From assembly GCF_014762685.1 (NCBI RefSeq), contig NZ_JABURM010000005.1, positions 1,798,001 to 1,862,000 on the forward strand: DNA of 64,000 bases. The letters are read 5' to 3'. Positions within the stretch are counted from its first letter, which is position 1; each line of letters opens with the position of its first letter. This document shows positions 18,165 through 25,849 of the stretch, in pieces. Under the pieces are notes generated by a model that searched no databases, had not been told where the DNA came from, and saw nothing but the letters and a program-made list of their open reading frames with translations. Both the position numbers and the translations under genes were made by a program. This DNA comes from Gracilimonas sp. GTDB lineage: Bacteria > Bacteroidota > Rhodothermia > Balneolales > Balneolaceae.

Positions 18165-19592
18165 GTGGAAAAACGCATCGAGACACAACCCGTTTTTGGC
18201 AAAACCAAGCATATCCATATGGTGGGTATAGGTGGAATTGGTATGAGCGGGATGGCCGAAATCCTATTACAGCGCGGTTATAAGGTAACCGGATCAGACG
18301 GTGCAGAAACCGAAACTACGAAGCGACTTCAGGAACTCGGCGCCGTCGTTCATAAAGGACATAAGGCCGAATATATCGAAGGCGCAGATGTTGTGGTTTA
18401 CACCAGTGCCGTGAAAGCTGATGATAATGTAGAAACTAAAGCTGCCACTGAAAACCGTATCCCCACTATTAAACGAGCAGAAATGCTGGCCGAATTGATG
18501 AAAATGAAGTTTGGTATCGGAGTGGCCGGAACACATGGAAAAACTACAACCACAACTATGGTAGGGCACGTGACCCAAGACGGAAACTATGATCCAACCA
18601 TTATCGTCGGAGGGAAAGTCCACAGTTTTGACAAAACCAACGCTGTAGTTGGAAAAGGTGATTTAATTGTGGTTGAAGCCGATGAATTCGACCGAACATT
18701 CCTCCGTCTCTCCCCTTCAATTGCGATTATTACGAATATTGAAGCCGAACACCTGGACATTTATGATGATTTGGAAGATGTAAAACAGGCGTTTATTGAC
18801 TATGCAAACAAAGTACCGTTTTACGGAGCGGTTATTGTATGCCTGGATGACCCAAATGTGCGCAGTATTTTGCCAAATCTTGAAAAAAGGGTCATCACCT
18901 ATGGAATAACTCCTCAAGCTCAACTTCGGGCAATCGATATCCGTGTAGATGCTTTTACCAGTACCTTTACAGTAGTACATGAAGGTGAAAAACTTGGAGT
19001 TATTACGCTAAAAGCGCCGGGCGAGCATAACGTAAAAAATGCACTGGCTTCTATTGCAACAGGAATTGAACTGGGTATTGATTTTAAACTAATCAAAAAA
19101 GGCATTGAACGGTTTGACGGAGTATTCCGAAGATTTCAGCTCAAATATGACAACGGCTGTATGGTCATAGATGATTATGCCCATCACCCTACAGAAGTAC
19201 AGGCAACACTACAGGCAGCACGGAAAGGATGGCCGGATCGCAGGGTCGTTGCGGTATTTCAACCTCATTTATATTCCCGAACTCAAGATTTATATAAGGA
19301 TTTTGGGCTCTCTTTCTTTGACGCTGAGTTACTTATTGTGACAGATGTTTACCCTTCCCGCGAAAAACCCATTGAAGGAGTAACAGGGAAATTAATTGCA
19401 GATACAGCCATACAATACGGGCATAAGAATGTGATGTATGTGGAGGATAAAGAGAAAGTAACCGAAACTCTTAAAGAAATTTCAAAAGCCGGAGATATCA
19501 TTATCACCATGGGAGCCGGCGACATTTACCGGTTCGGTGAAGAATTTGTAGAAGCGCTGAAATCAAAAACATTCAAACCAAAAGGAAAGTAG
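18165..19592 (+). CDS. murC: UDP-MurNAc:L-Ala ligase MurC
   Basis: It adds the first amino acid, L-alanine, to UDP-MurNAc. The N-terminal Rossmann motif is GIGGIGMSGMAE, the P-loop GTHGKTTTTTM is near residue 125, and DDYAHHPTE and the FQPHLYSRT motif follow. The start is GTG 18165 (VEKRIETQ), and the length of 475 is normal. ftsQ begins at the base after its TAG stop. No murB follows, unlike in several other phyla. Confidence 0.95.
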   Translation: MEKRIETQPVFGKTKHIHMVGIGGIGMSGMAEILLQRGYKVTGSDGAETETTKRLQELGAVVHKGHKAEYIEGADVVVYTSAVKADDNVETKAATENRIPTIKRAEMLAELMKMKFGIGVAGTHGKTTTTTMVGHVTQDGNYDPTIIVGGKVHSFDKTNAVVGKGDLIVVEADEFDRTFLRLSPSIAIITNIEAEHLDIYDDLEDVKQAFIDYANKVPFYGAVIVCLDDPNVRSILPNLEKRVITYGITPQAQLRAIDIRVDAFTSTFTVVHEGEKLGVITLKAPGEHNVKNALASIATGIELGIDFKLIKKGIERFDGVFRRFQLKYDNGCMVIDDYAHHPTEVQATLQAARKGWPDRRVVAVFQPHLYSRTQDLYKDFGLSFFDAELLIVTDVYPSREKPIEGVTGKLIADTAIQYGHKNVMYVEDKEKVTETLKEISKAGDIIITMGAGDIYRFGEEFVEALKSKTFKPKGK

Positions 19593-20321
19593 TTGAGTAA
19601 TAAAACTACAAATAAAAGCTTAATGCCCTGGATAACCGCCATTATGATGGTGACCGGCATTGCTGTGCTTGCTGCAATGTATTGGACTCAAAATGTGACT
19701 ATACAGGAGGTAAAAGTAAATGACCTTACATTTACATCCTATGAAGAAATAAAAGAAGCAGCCGCTATCCCTTTCGGTGTAAAACCTGACAGCCTTAATC
19801 TTAATGAAGTAATCCGGAGGGTTGAAAGTTTGACATATGTCCGATCAGTAATGCCGTACATCGAACCCAACGGAAATTTAAGGCTCAATATCAGAGAACG
19901 TCAGCCCATAGCTTTACTGGTTAACGGTTCAAGTCGAAAATATGTAGATGCAGAAGGTGTACGCCTTCCCATATTAGAAGGCAAAACACAAGATGTACCC
20001 TTGCTCTATGGATACAGTGCCGCATCATCAGATACCATTAAAGCTGAATCATTTGTACAAGTCAGAGATTTTTTAATGAAAGCCAAAATTAACGGATTTG
20101 CCTGGGCCACTATCAGTGAAGTGGTTTTCGATGAAACCGCCGGTGTGGTAGCATTGAGCCATGAAAATGGAGTCAAGCTGCTTTTTGGACGTAATGAATT
20201 TGAAATCAAACTGGAGAACTGGAAAGCTTTTTATACAGAAGTGATCCGCACCAAAGGCATCGATGCTATGCGTCAGGTTGATCTCCGGTTTACAAATCAG
20301 GTGGTAACCCATGAAATTTAA
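19593..20321 (+). CDS. ftsQ: cell division protein FtsQ/DivIB
   Basis: This bitopic divisome protein acts with FtsL. A short N-terminus is followed by one helix (ITAIMMVTGIAVLAAMYW), then a POTRA-like region with VTIQEVKVNDLTF and SLTYVRSVMPYIEPNGNLRLNIRERQPIALL, typical of the FtsQ alpha/beta domain. It has 242 residues from a TTG start adjoining the murC stop. Its last codons overlap the next small gene by 11 bp. Confidence 0.9.
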   Translation: MSNKTTNKSLMPWITAIMMVTGIAVLAAMYWTQNVTIQEVKVNDLTFTSYEEIKEAAAIPFGVKPDSLNLNEVIRRVESLTYVRSVMPYIEPNGNLRLNIRERQPIALLVNGSSRKYVDAEGVRLPILEGKTQDVPLLYGYSAASSDTIKAESFVQVRDFLMKAKINGFAWATISEVVFDETAGVVALSHENGVKLLFGRNEFEIKLENWKAFYTEVIRTKGIDAMRQVDLRFTNQVVTHEI

Positions 20322-20628
20322 TTTTGATCACATATCATTTTCTGAAGTACAGGGATATTCTTTGCTAAAAACCAAAAAGGGCTCAATATCAGCTGATGCT
20401 ACCAAAGCAAAGAATCTGGTGCGAACAGAGATCCTGTTGCAGACCCTTTTAAATGCCCCAAAGGATGGTTTACTGAAGGAAGATTCAGTCTTAGACTTTT
20501 ATGCAGCCATAGCAACAAACTGTAAAGACTTAAGACCATACGTCCTTAGCAGCAGCTTCAGGGAAATATTCGAAGAAAAAACTTTAGCAATCAATCAAAA
20601 CACAGCGGATCGTCATGGAAGAACATGA
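20311..20628 (+). CDS. uncharacterised 105-aa protein between ftsQ and ftsA
   Basis: I do not recognise this family. The protein is soluble-looking, with no signal peptide or membrane helix, mixed charge and probably alpha-helical (LVRTEILLQTLLNAP, DSVLDFYAAIATN, LSSSFREIFEEK). It overlaps ftsQ by 11 bp and ftsA by 14 bp, so it is almost surely translated within the dcw operon and not a chance frame. Most bacteria have nothing, or ddl, at this position. A role in division or in coupling FtsQ and FtsA expression is only inferred from position. Confidence 0.72.
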   Translation: MKFNFDHISFSEVQGYSLLKTKKGSISADATKAKNLVRTEILLQTLLNAPKDGLLKEDSVLDFYAAIATNCKDLRPYVLSSSFREIFEEKTLAINQNTADRHGRT

Positions 20629-21874
20629 AAATATAATGGTAGGCCTGGATATCGGGACCACCAAAATTTGCGCAATCGTAGCCTCAATCGATGAACAGGA
20701 ACGTATTCACATTCTCGGGGTGGGTAAAGCTCACAGCGACGGCCTGAACCGTGGAGTTGTGGTAAATATAGACAAAACCGTTAATGCTATTAAAGATGCC
20801 ATTGCCCAGGCAGAACTGGCTTCCGGCATACAGGTAAATTCAGTGAATGTAGGTATCGCCGGGGATCATATCCGAAGCATGAGAAGCAAAGGCGTAATCA
20901 CCATCAACAACAAAGACAACGAAATTACCGCCAAAGATGTAGAGCGACTGCTTGAAGACTGCCAGCGTATTATGCTGCCAACCGACCAGCAAATTCTACA
21001 TGTAATTCCGCAGGAATTTGTGGTGGATGGTCAGGATGGCATTAGCGATCCGGTTGGAATGAGCGGCATGCGTATGGAAGCCGAAGTTCACATTATTACA
21101 GGCCTTGTTTCCGCGGCTAAGAACATGTATCGCTGCGTGGAAAGAGCCGGTTACCAGGTAGCTGACTTAATTCTTGAACCCCTTGCTTCCTCCTACTCTG
21201 TATTGGATGAAGAAGAAAAAGAAGCTGGCGTGGTATTAGTGGATATCGGGGGCGGTACTACCGATCTCGCCATTTTCCAGGACAATACGATACGACATAC
21301 GGCAGTAGTCGCCATTGCCGGGCAAAAAGTAACCGATGATATCCGGCTCGGACTCAGCGTGCTTGACGATCAGGCTGAAACCCTTAAACGTAAACATGGC
21401 GAAAGTTATGCAGACCTGATCGAGGAAGATGAGGTTATCACAGTACCGGGAATTGCAGGACGCCCGCCCAAAGAAATAACTAAAAGTATTCTCGCTAAGA
21501 TTGTTCAGGCCCGAATGGAAGAGATCCTGGAAATCGTAGGCATTGAAGTTAAACGCAGCGGATATGCAGATTCAATGAGTGCCGGAGTAGTCATTACCGG
21601 TGGCGGATCATTGATTAAAAATATCTGTCCGCTGGCAAACGAAATTTTAGGACTGGATGCCAAGGTAGGAATTCCTCTGGGCATCACAGGTGGACTGAAG
21701 GAAGAAGTAAACAGCCCAATCTATGCTACCGGCGTAGGCTTGGTTATGCACGCCCTTCGTTCAGGAACCGCTAATAATCAAACGATGATACCCACATCAT
21801 CAAAAGGAACCAATGTTGAGCAGGTGATGCAGAAAATCACCGAGCGCATGAAGAGTTGGTTCAAAGAACTTTAA
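20615..21874 (+). CDS. ftsA: cell division protein FtsA
   Basis: This actin-like ATPase tethers FtsZ to the membrane. The 419 residues begin with the phosphate-1 motif GLDIGTTKICA. The SHS2/1C domain follows (NVGIAGDHI), then the phosphate-2 motif DIGGGTTDLAIF and the adenosine motif GGGSLI. The C-terminus ends in a short amphipathic helix (ITERMKSWFKEL) suited to membrane binding. Its start overlaps the preceding small gene. A 115-bp gap with a palindrome separates it from ftsZ. Confidence 0.96.
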   Translation: MEEHENIMVGLDIGTTKICAIVASIDEQERIHILGVGKAHSDGLNRGVVVNIDKTVNAIKDAIAQAELASGIQVNSVNVGIAGDHIRSMRSKGVITINNKDNEITAKDVERLLEDCQRIMLPTDQQILHVIPQEFVVDGQDGISDPVGMSGMRMEAEVHIITGLVSAAKNMYRCVERAGYQVADLILEPLASSYSVLDEEEKEAGVVLVDIGGGTTDLAIFQDNTIRHTAVVAIAGQKVTDDIRLGLSVLDDQAETLKRKHGESYADLIEEDEVITVPGIAGRPPKEITKSILAKIVQARMEEILEIVGIEVKRSGYADSMSAGVVITGGGSLIKNICPLANEILGLDAKVGIPLGITGGLKEEVNSPIYATGVGLVMHALRSGTANNQTMIPTSSKGTNVEQVMQKITERMKSWFKEL

Positions 21875-21899
21875 AAGTAAAATCAGCAATCAACACAAG

Positions 21900-21929
21900 G
21901 GAATGAATCCGTCTGACGGATGTAATTCC
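21900..21929. other. interrupted palindrome in the ftsA-ftsZ gap
   Basis: ATCCGTC and GACGGAT (21907-21913 and 21915-21921) flank a single T, and outer arms GGAAT (21900-21904) and ATTCC (21925-21929) extend the symmetry. The centre is too tight for an RNA hairpin loop without opening base pairs, so a DNA-binding site is plausible. It lies 60-90 bp before the ftsZ start. Confidence 0.45.
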
Positions 21930-21989
21930 AAACGCAATCATCTACAACAATAACAATCCAGTAAATCAACAACTCAAATAGGAGTTATC

Positions 21990-23318
21990 ATGGCTAACAA
22001 TTCACGTTTCTTTTTCGACGAACAGAGCCAGGAAAACGCTAAGATCAAAGTGATCGGCGTAGGCGGCGGTGGCGGAAACGCCATTAACAATATGATTAAT
22101 ATGGGGCTCGAAAGTGTGGAGTATATCGCACTGAATACCGATGCCCAGGCACTAAAAAACAGCATGGCGGATATCAAGATCCAGGTGGGTTCGGCCCTTA
22201 CCAACGGACTTGGCGCCGGGGCACGTCCCGAGATCGGGCGTGAGGCGGTGGAAGAAAACCGTCATGAAATTGAAGAATCCATTGAAAATGCCGATATGGT
22301 ATTTGTAACGGCAGGCATGGGTGGCGGAACCGGAACTGGGGGAGCTCCTGTGGTGGCTGGAATCGCCAAACGCCGTGGAATTTTAACCGTGGGTATCATC
22401 ACTACCCCATTTGAATGTGAGGGCAAAGTTCGTAAAAAATATGCCCTGGAAGGAATCACCGAGCTCAAGAAAAATTGCGATACGGTAATAGTGATCCCCA
22501 ATGAGCGGCTTCTCGACATTGCCGACGAAAACACTTCCCTGATGGAAGCCTTTGCGATGGCGAATGAGGTACTTTACAACGCAACACGCGGTATCAGCGA
22601 CCTGATTCTCATGCCCGGACTCATCAACCTTGACTTTGCTGATGTTCGCACAACCATGAGCGACGGGGGTGCAGCCATTATGGGCTCAGCTACAGCTGAA
22701 GGTCCTGACAGAGCTGAGAAAGCAGCACGGGCAGCTATTAACTCTCCACTGTTAGACGGAGTAAGTATTCGCGGTGCACGAAATGTATTGGTGAATATTT
22801 CAGCCGGATCTAACCTTGGAATGCGTGAAACCACAACAGCTACCAATATCATCCATGAAGAAGCCGGTGAAAATGCCGAGATCATTTTAGGTACGGTATT
22901 GGATGAAACTTTTGGAGATGAAATCCGCGTGACGGTGATCTCTACAGGTTTCGAATTGGCAGAAGATCGCTCCTCGGCTAAAGTGGCCGGAAGTAAAGAA
23001 CCTTCTTTGAATAAAGCGGCTCAAAATGCTCAGGTCAATATTCAAAAGTCCAAGAAAGAATCGGATGTACCAAATCGATTCCCAAGAGGAACAGGCGACT
23101 ATTACAAAGGGGAAAACAACCTCAAAAAACTGGATACTCCTTCTTATCTGCGTCGTGATCTAAACGTTCGCAAGCAGGAAGAAAACATCGAAGTTCCTGA
23201 GGAAGAAGAGCAAAACAACGAAGCGCAAGATAATATAGCGCCTTTCCAAAGCCGCACGGAACGCATCCGTAAGGATGATACCGAGCAGCCGGCCTTTCTC
23301 CGTAAAATCATGGATTAA
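21990..23318 (+). CDS. ftsZ: cell division protein FtsZ
   Basis: This tubulin-like GTPase forms the division ring. The 442 residues carry VIGVGGGGGNAINNM, the tubulin signature GMGGGTGTGGAPVV near residue 110, and the T7 synergy loop NLDFADVRT. After the GTPase core come a linker and a C-terminal peptide, EQPAFLRKIMD, expected to bind FtsA. A similar stretch, DTPSYLRRDL, occurs about 50 residues earlier, before an acidic segment. ATG 21990 is preceded by GGAG seven bases upstream, a clear ribosome site. It is the last gene of the cluster and is followed by hairpins and a terminator. Confidence 0.97.
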   Translation: MANNSRFFFDEQSQENAKIKVIGVGGGGGNAINNMINMGLESVEYIALNTDAQALKNSMADIKIQVGSALTNGLGAGARPEIGREAVEENRHEIEESIENADMVFVTAGMGGGTGTGGAPVVAGIAKRRGILTVGIITTPFECEGKVRKKYALEGITELKKNCDTVIVIPNERLLDIADENTSLMEAFAMANEVLYNATRGISDLILMPGLINLDFADVRTTMSDGGAAIMGSATAEGPDRAEKAARAAINSPLLDGVSIRGARNVLVNISAGSNLGMRETTTATNIIHEEAGENAEIILGTVLDETFGDEIRVTVISTGFELAEDRSSAKVAGSKEPSLNKAAQNAQVNIQKSKKESDVPNRFPRGTGDYYKGENNLKKLDTPSYLRRDLNVRKQEENIEVPEEEEQNNEAQDNIAPFQSRTERIRKDDTEQPAFLRKIMD

Positions 23319-23336
23319 GGAATTGTTATTGATATC

Positions 23337-23378
23337 GGTTCTCAACCCGGTACCATGGGAGTGGTACCTCTGAGAACC
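23337..23378 (+). other. long hairpin just behind ftsZ
   Basis: GGTTCTCA (23337-23344) pairs with 23371-23378. Inside, GGTACCA (23349-23355) pairs with TGGTACC (23362-23368) across a 6-nt loop. It starts 18 bp after the ftsZ stop. No T run follows, so it may be an mRNA-stabilising stem or part of a small RNA. Confidence 0.5.
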
Positions 23379-23394
23379 ACTGATTTTACTGGAT

Positions 23395-23415
23395 TATAGC
23401 TTCATTAGAGCTATA
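23395..23415 (+). other. second hairpin behind ftsZ
   Basis: TATAGCT (23395-23401) pairs with AGCTATA (23409-23415) around a 7-nt loop. It lies between the long hairpin and the terminator. Confidence 0.4.
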
Positions 23416-23428
23416 GATTGCTAACAAC

Positions 23429-23463
23429 AGAAAAGGCTCCTTGATAGGGAGCCTTTTCTTTTT
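23429..23463 (+). terminator. terminator of the dcw cluster
   Basis: AGAAAAGGCTCC (23429-23440) pairs perfectly over 12 bp with 23448-23459; the loop is 7 nt and the T run ends at 23463. It closes the transcript that ends with ftsZ. Confidence 0.9.
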
Positions 23464-23573
23464 AATACCTGCTTGTTTCTTACTTTTTTGCAATTTCTGT
23501 ATTGGAACAAAATTATTTAGGTCTGTGTAAGAATGGATTCAAATAAAACCTGTTTAATAATCTAACATATGCT

Positions 23574-24014
23574 ATGAGAAATCTGCTTATTTTGTTCTTG
23601 TTTGTTGCATTTTTACTTTCGATGAACCATAATGCAAACGCTCAAAGTACAGAGCTGGGTGTTATTATTGGGGAACCGACCGGAGTTAGTGCGAAATTCT
23701 GGGCATCCGGGAGAACAGCGATAGACTTTGGAGTGGCATGGTCACTGGGTGAGTCCGGAAATATGCACATTCACTCTGATCATCTCTGGCATTTTTGGAA
23801 TCAGTCAGGTCCAGCATTTTATACCGGTTTGGGTGGACGATTAATAATGAATAATGAGACCCAATTAGCCGCCCGCATTCCGATCGGTCTTCAATTTAAT
23901 GTGGCCAAGCGACTCAGTTTATTTTTTGAACTGGTACCCACTCTCCCCATCGTACCTGAAACCAGCTCCGATTTTGATATAAATGGCGGAGCAGGCCTGA
24001 GGATAAGGTTTTAG
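23574..24014 (+). CDS. small secreted beta-barrel-like protein (BAPKO_0422-like)
   Basis: The 146-residue protein has a signal peptide (MRNLLILFLFVAFLLS...ANAQ). The mature part is built of alternating hydrophobic strands and ends in an aromatic residue (GGAGLRIRF), as small outer-membrane barrels do. The mature start ELGVIIGEPTGVSAKFW resembles the BAPKO_0422/DUF3996 family. The function is unknown. It is transcribed alone, after the dcw terminator, and converges on the exporter gene with only 10 bp between them. Barrel topology is inferred from sequence pattern. Confidence 0.68.
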   Translation: MRNLLILFLFVAFLLSMNHNANAQSTELGVIIGEPTGVSAKFWASGRTAIDFGVAWSLGESGNMHIHSDHLWHFWNQSGPAFYTGLGGRLIMNNETQLAARIPIGLQFNVAKRLSLFFELVPTLPIVPETSSDFDINGGAGLRIRF

Positions 24015-24024
24015 AATCAATTTA

Positions 24025-24837
24025 TCATAAAATAGAATACACCAACCGACCCGCCATAGCTACAGCTAACACTGCAAAACCCCACTGCAGGTATTTTCTT
24101 TTGATCTTTTGGTTGAGATAAGCTCCCCCAAAACCTCCGATGAGTCCGCCGATAGCCAGCGGAAAGGCCGCTCCAAAATCCACATAACCGACCGAAAATT
24201 CTGTAAGGCCCGAAATAGCACCCGGTTCAAAGGCAAGCTGCAGCCAGCCGGTAGTAACCATGAGTATCATCGCCAGATGGGATACACTTACTGCTTTTCT
24301 GAAGGGCTGTTTATAAAATAAATTCATAATGGGCACCATCACCCCGCCCCCGCCAACTCCGGCAAGGGCAGCTACAAATCCGCCACAGCCACCTGTAATA
24401 AACGATTGCTGCAACTTCAATGGTTCAAACTCCCGGTCAAATTCATCTTTCTTGTCTTTACCCCTTCCGAACATCATGTATGCAACATACAACAACATTA
24501 TCGAGAAAAAGATCACGAATTCGGTTCGGTTGTAATACGGAGAAGTAATCACCAATTTACCTGCATAAACACCAATTACTCCCATCAAGCCCAACTTAAT
24601 TCCTTCACCCCAAAATATATTATCCTGCAGATATTGGCGTACAATACTTCCTGAAGCGGCTATGAACGTACAAAACAAACCGGAAGCCACCGTCCAGAGT
24701 ACCGGGTTTTCGACTCCGGCCCCATCAAATAAAAAGAAAAGGACAGGAGTGAAAATGATCCCACCGCCTATTCCAAGCAACCCGGCTAGAATTCCCGCTA
24801 CCAATCCAACCAATAAAAGAAGCAGAAGCTCAAGCAA
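24025..24837 (-). CDS. TauE/SafE-family sulfite/sulfonate exporter-like permease
   Basis: The 270-residue integral membrane protein has about eight helices in two related halves. Both halves carry the TauE/SafE glycine motif (GLVAGILAGLLGIGGGIIFTP and GGFVAALAGVGGGGVMVP). Known relatives move sulfite, sulfoacetate or other organosulfur anions. The substrate here is unknown. It follows the PhzF-like gene with an 8-bp overlap, so the two are probably one operon. Confidence 0.87.
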   Translation of the reverse strand: MLELLLLLLVGLVAGILAGLLGIGGGIIFTPVLFFLFDGAGVENPVLWTVASGLFCTFIAASGSIVRQYLQDNIFWGEGIKLGLMGVIGVYAGKLVITSPYYNRTEFVIFFSIMLLYVAYMMFGRGKDKKDEFDREFEPLKLQQSFITGGCGGFVAALAGVGGGGVMVPIMNLFYKQPFRKAVSVSHLAMILMVTTGWLQLAFEPGAISGLTEFSVGYVDFGAAFPLAIGGLIGGFGGAYLNQKIKRKYLQWGFAVLAVAMAGRLVYSIL

Positions 24838-25615
24838 AAGTGATCTCCCCTTTTAAATAAGTGACGGCCTCACCGGATATCTCCACCCGATCTCCTTTCA
24901 TCGTGCAAATAAGATCTCCTCCACGCTTAGAGATCTGTCGGGCTTTCAATTCGTCTTTACCTAATTTTTTACTCCAGTATGGAGTACTTTTGGTATGAGC
25001 CGAACCGGTAACCGGGTCTTCATCCACTCCTGATTGCGGAGCAAAAAAACGGGACACAAAATCAACTTCATCACCCGGAGCTGTGACAATAATTCCACGT
25101 GCTTCTACTTCACTCAGCATCTTAATGTCAGGGTTTAATGCTGCAACTTCTTCCTCCGAATTCAGCACTACCATGTAATCATCGGATTTAAATACTTCGG
25201 GCGTTTTGAGAATTCCCAGAGCTTTGAAAAGAACATCCGGAGCTTCAGCTTTTTCCATATGATCTGCAGGGAAATTCATCAGTAGTCTTCCCCCTTTTTT
25301 GCCAACTGTAAGCAAACCACTTCGGGTTTTAAACACGATCTCATCCTCTGAGTAGTCAAGTTCTTCAAATAACACATGAGCTGTGGCAAGCGTGGCGTGC
25401 CCGCAAAGATCCACTTCCACTGTCGGGGTAAACCACCGCAAGCGATAACTATTGCCCTCTTTCACAAAAAAGGCTGTTTCGGAGAGATTGTTTTCAGCAG
25501 CAATATCCTGCATTTGTTCATCTGTCAGCCATTCCTCTAAAGGAACCACAGCAGCCGGATTCCCGGTAAATAATTCGGATGTAAACGCATCAACTTGATA
25601 AATGGATAAACTCAT
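24830..25615 (-). CDS. PhzF-family isomerase-like protein
   Basis: PhzF-fold proteins are isomerases or epimerases of small metabolites. The 261 residues start with the family pattern VDAFTSELFTGNPAAVV, with the probable catalytic Glu in NNLSETAFF near residue 47 and CGHATLATAHVLF and SGVDEDPVTGSAH later. The actual substrate cannot be told; phenazine genes are absent. It is coupled to the exporter gene downstream and diverges from the TonB receptor gene. Confidence 0.9.
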   Translation of the reverse strand: MSLSIYQVDAFTSELFTGNPAAVVPLEEWLTDEQMQDIAAENNLSETAFFVKEGNSYRLRWFTPTVEVDLCGHATLATAHVLFEELDYSEDEIVFKTRSGLLTVGKKGGRLLMNFPADHMEKAEAPDVLFKALGILKTPEVFKSDDYMVVLNSEEEVAALNPDIKMLSEVEARGIIVTAPGDEVDFVSRFFAPQSGVDEDPVTGSAHTKSTPYWSKKLGKDELKARQISKRGGDLICTMKGDRVEISGEAVTYLKGEITFA

Positions 25616-25782
25616 GATCTAATAATTTCATATTTAAAATTAAAAAGTAAGTCTTCTTGAACTGTGGAACTCAAAAACCCATTCTTAATTTTAAATCTTT
25701 CATTTTAAATTACCTCTGAATGTAGGGGCATTTAATAATTAATTAAACCCTTAAGTGTACCACTCGTTCCATGGGATTCTAA

Positions 25783-25815
25783 TTCGCATATACCCTGCCA
25801 TCTCCCTTATCTTTG
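25783..25815 (+). promoter_or_regulatory. predicted promoter of the TonB-dependent receptor
   Basis: TATCTTTG (25808-25815) is a perfect TAnnTTTG box. TTCG (25783-25786) lies 21 bp upstream, one mismatch from TTTG. The start site would be near 25822, giving a 5' UTR of about 28 nt. Confidence 0.55.
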
Positions 25816-25849
25816 CGGCGATCTAACTACTATTTAATCATTATAACCT

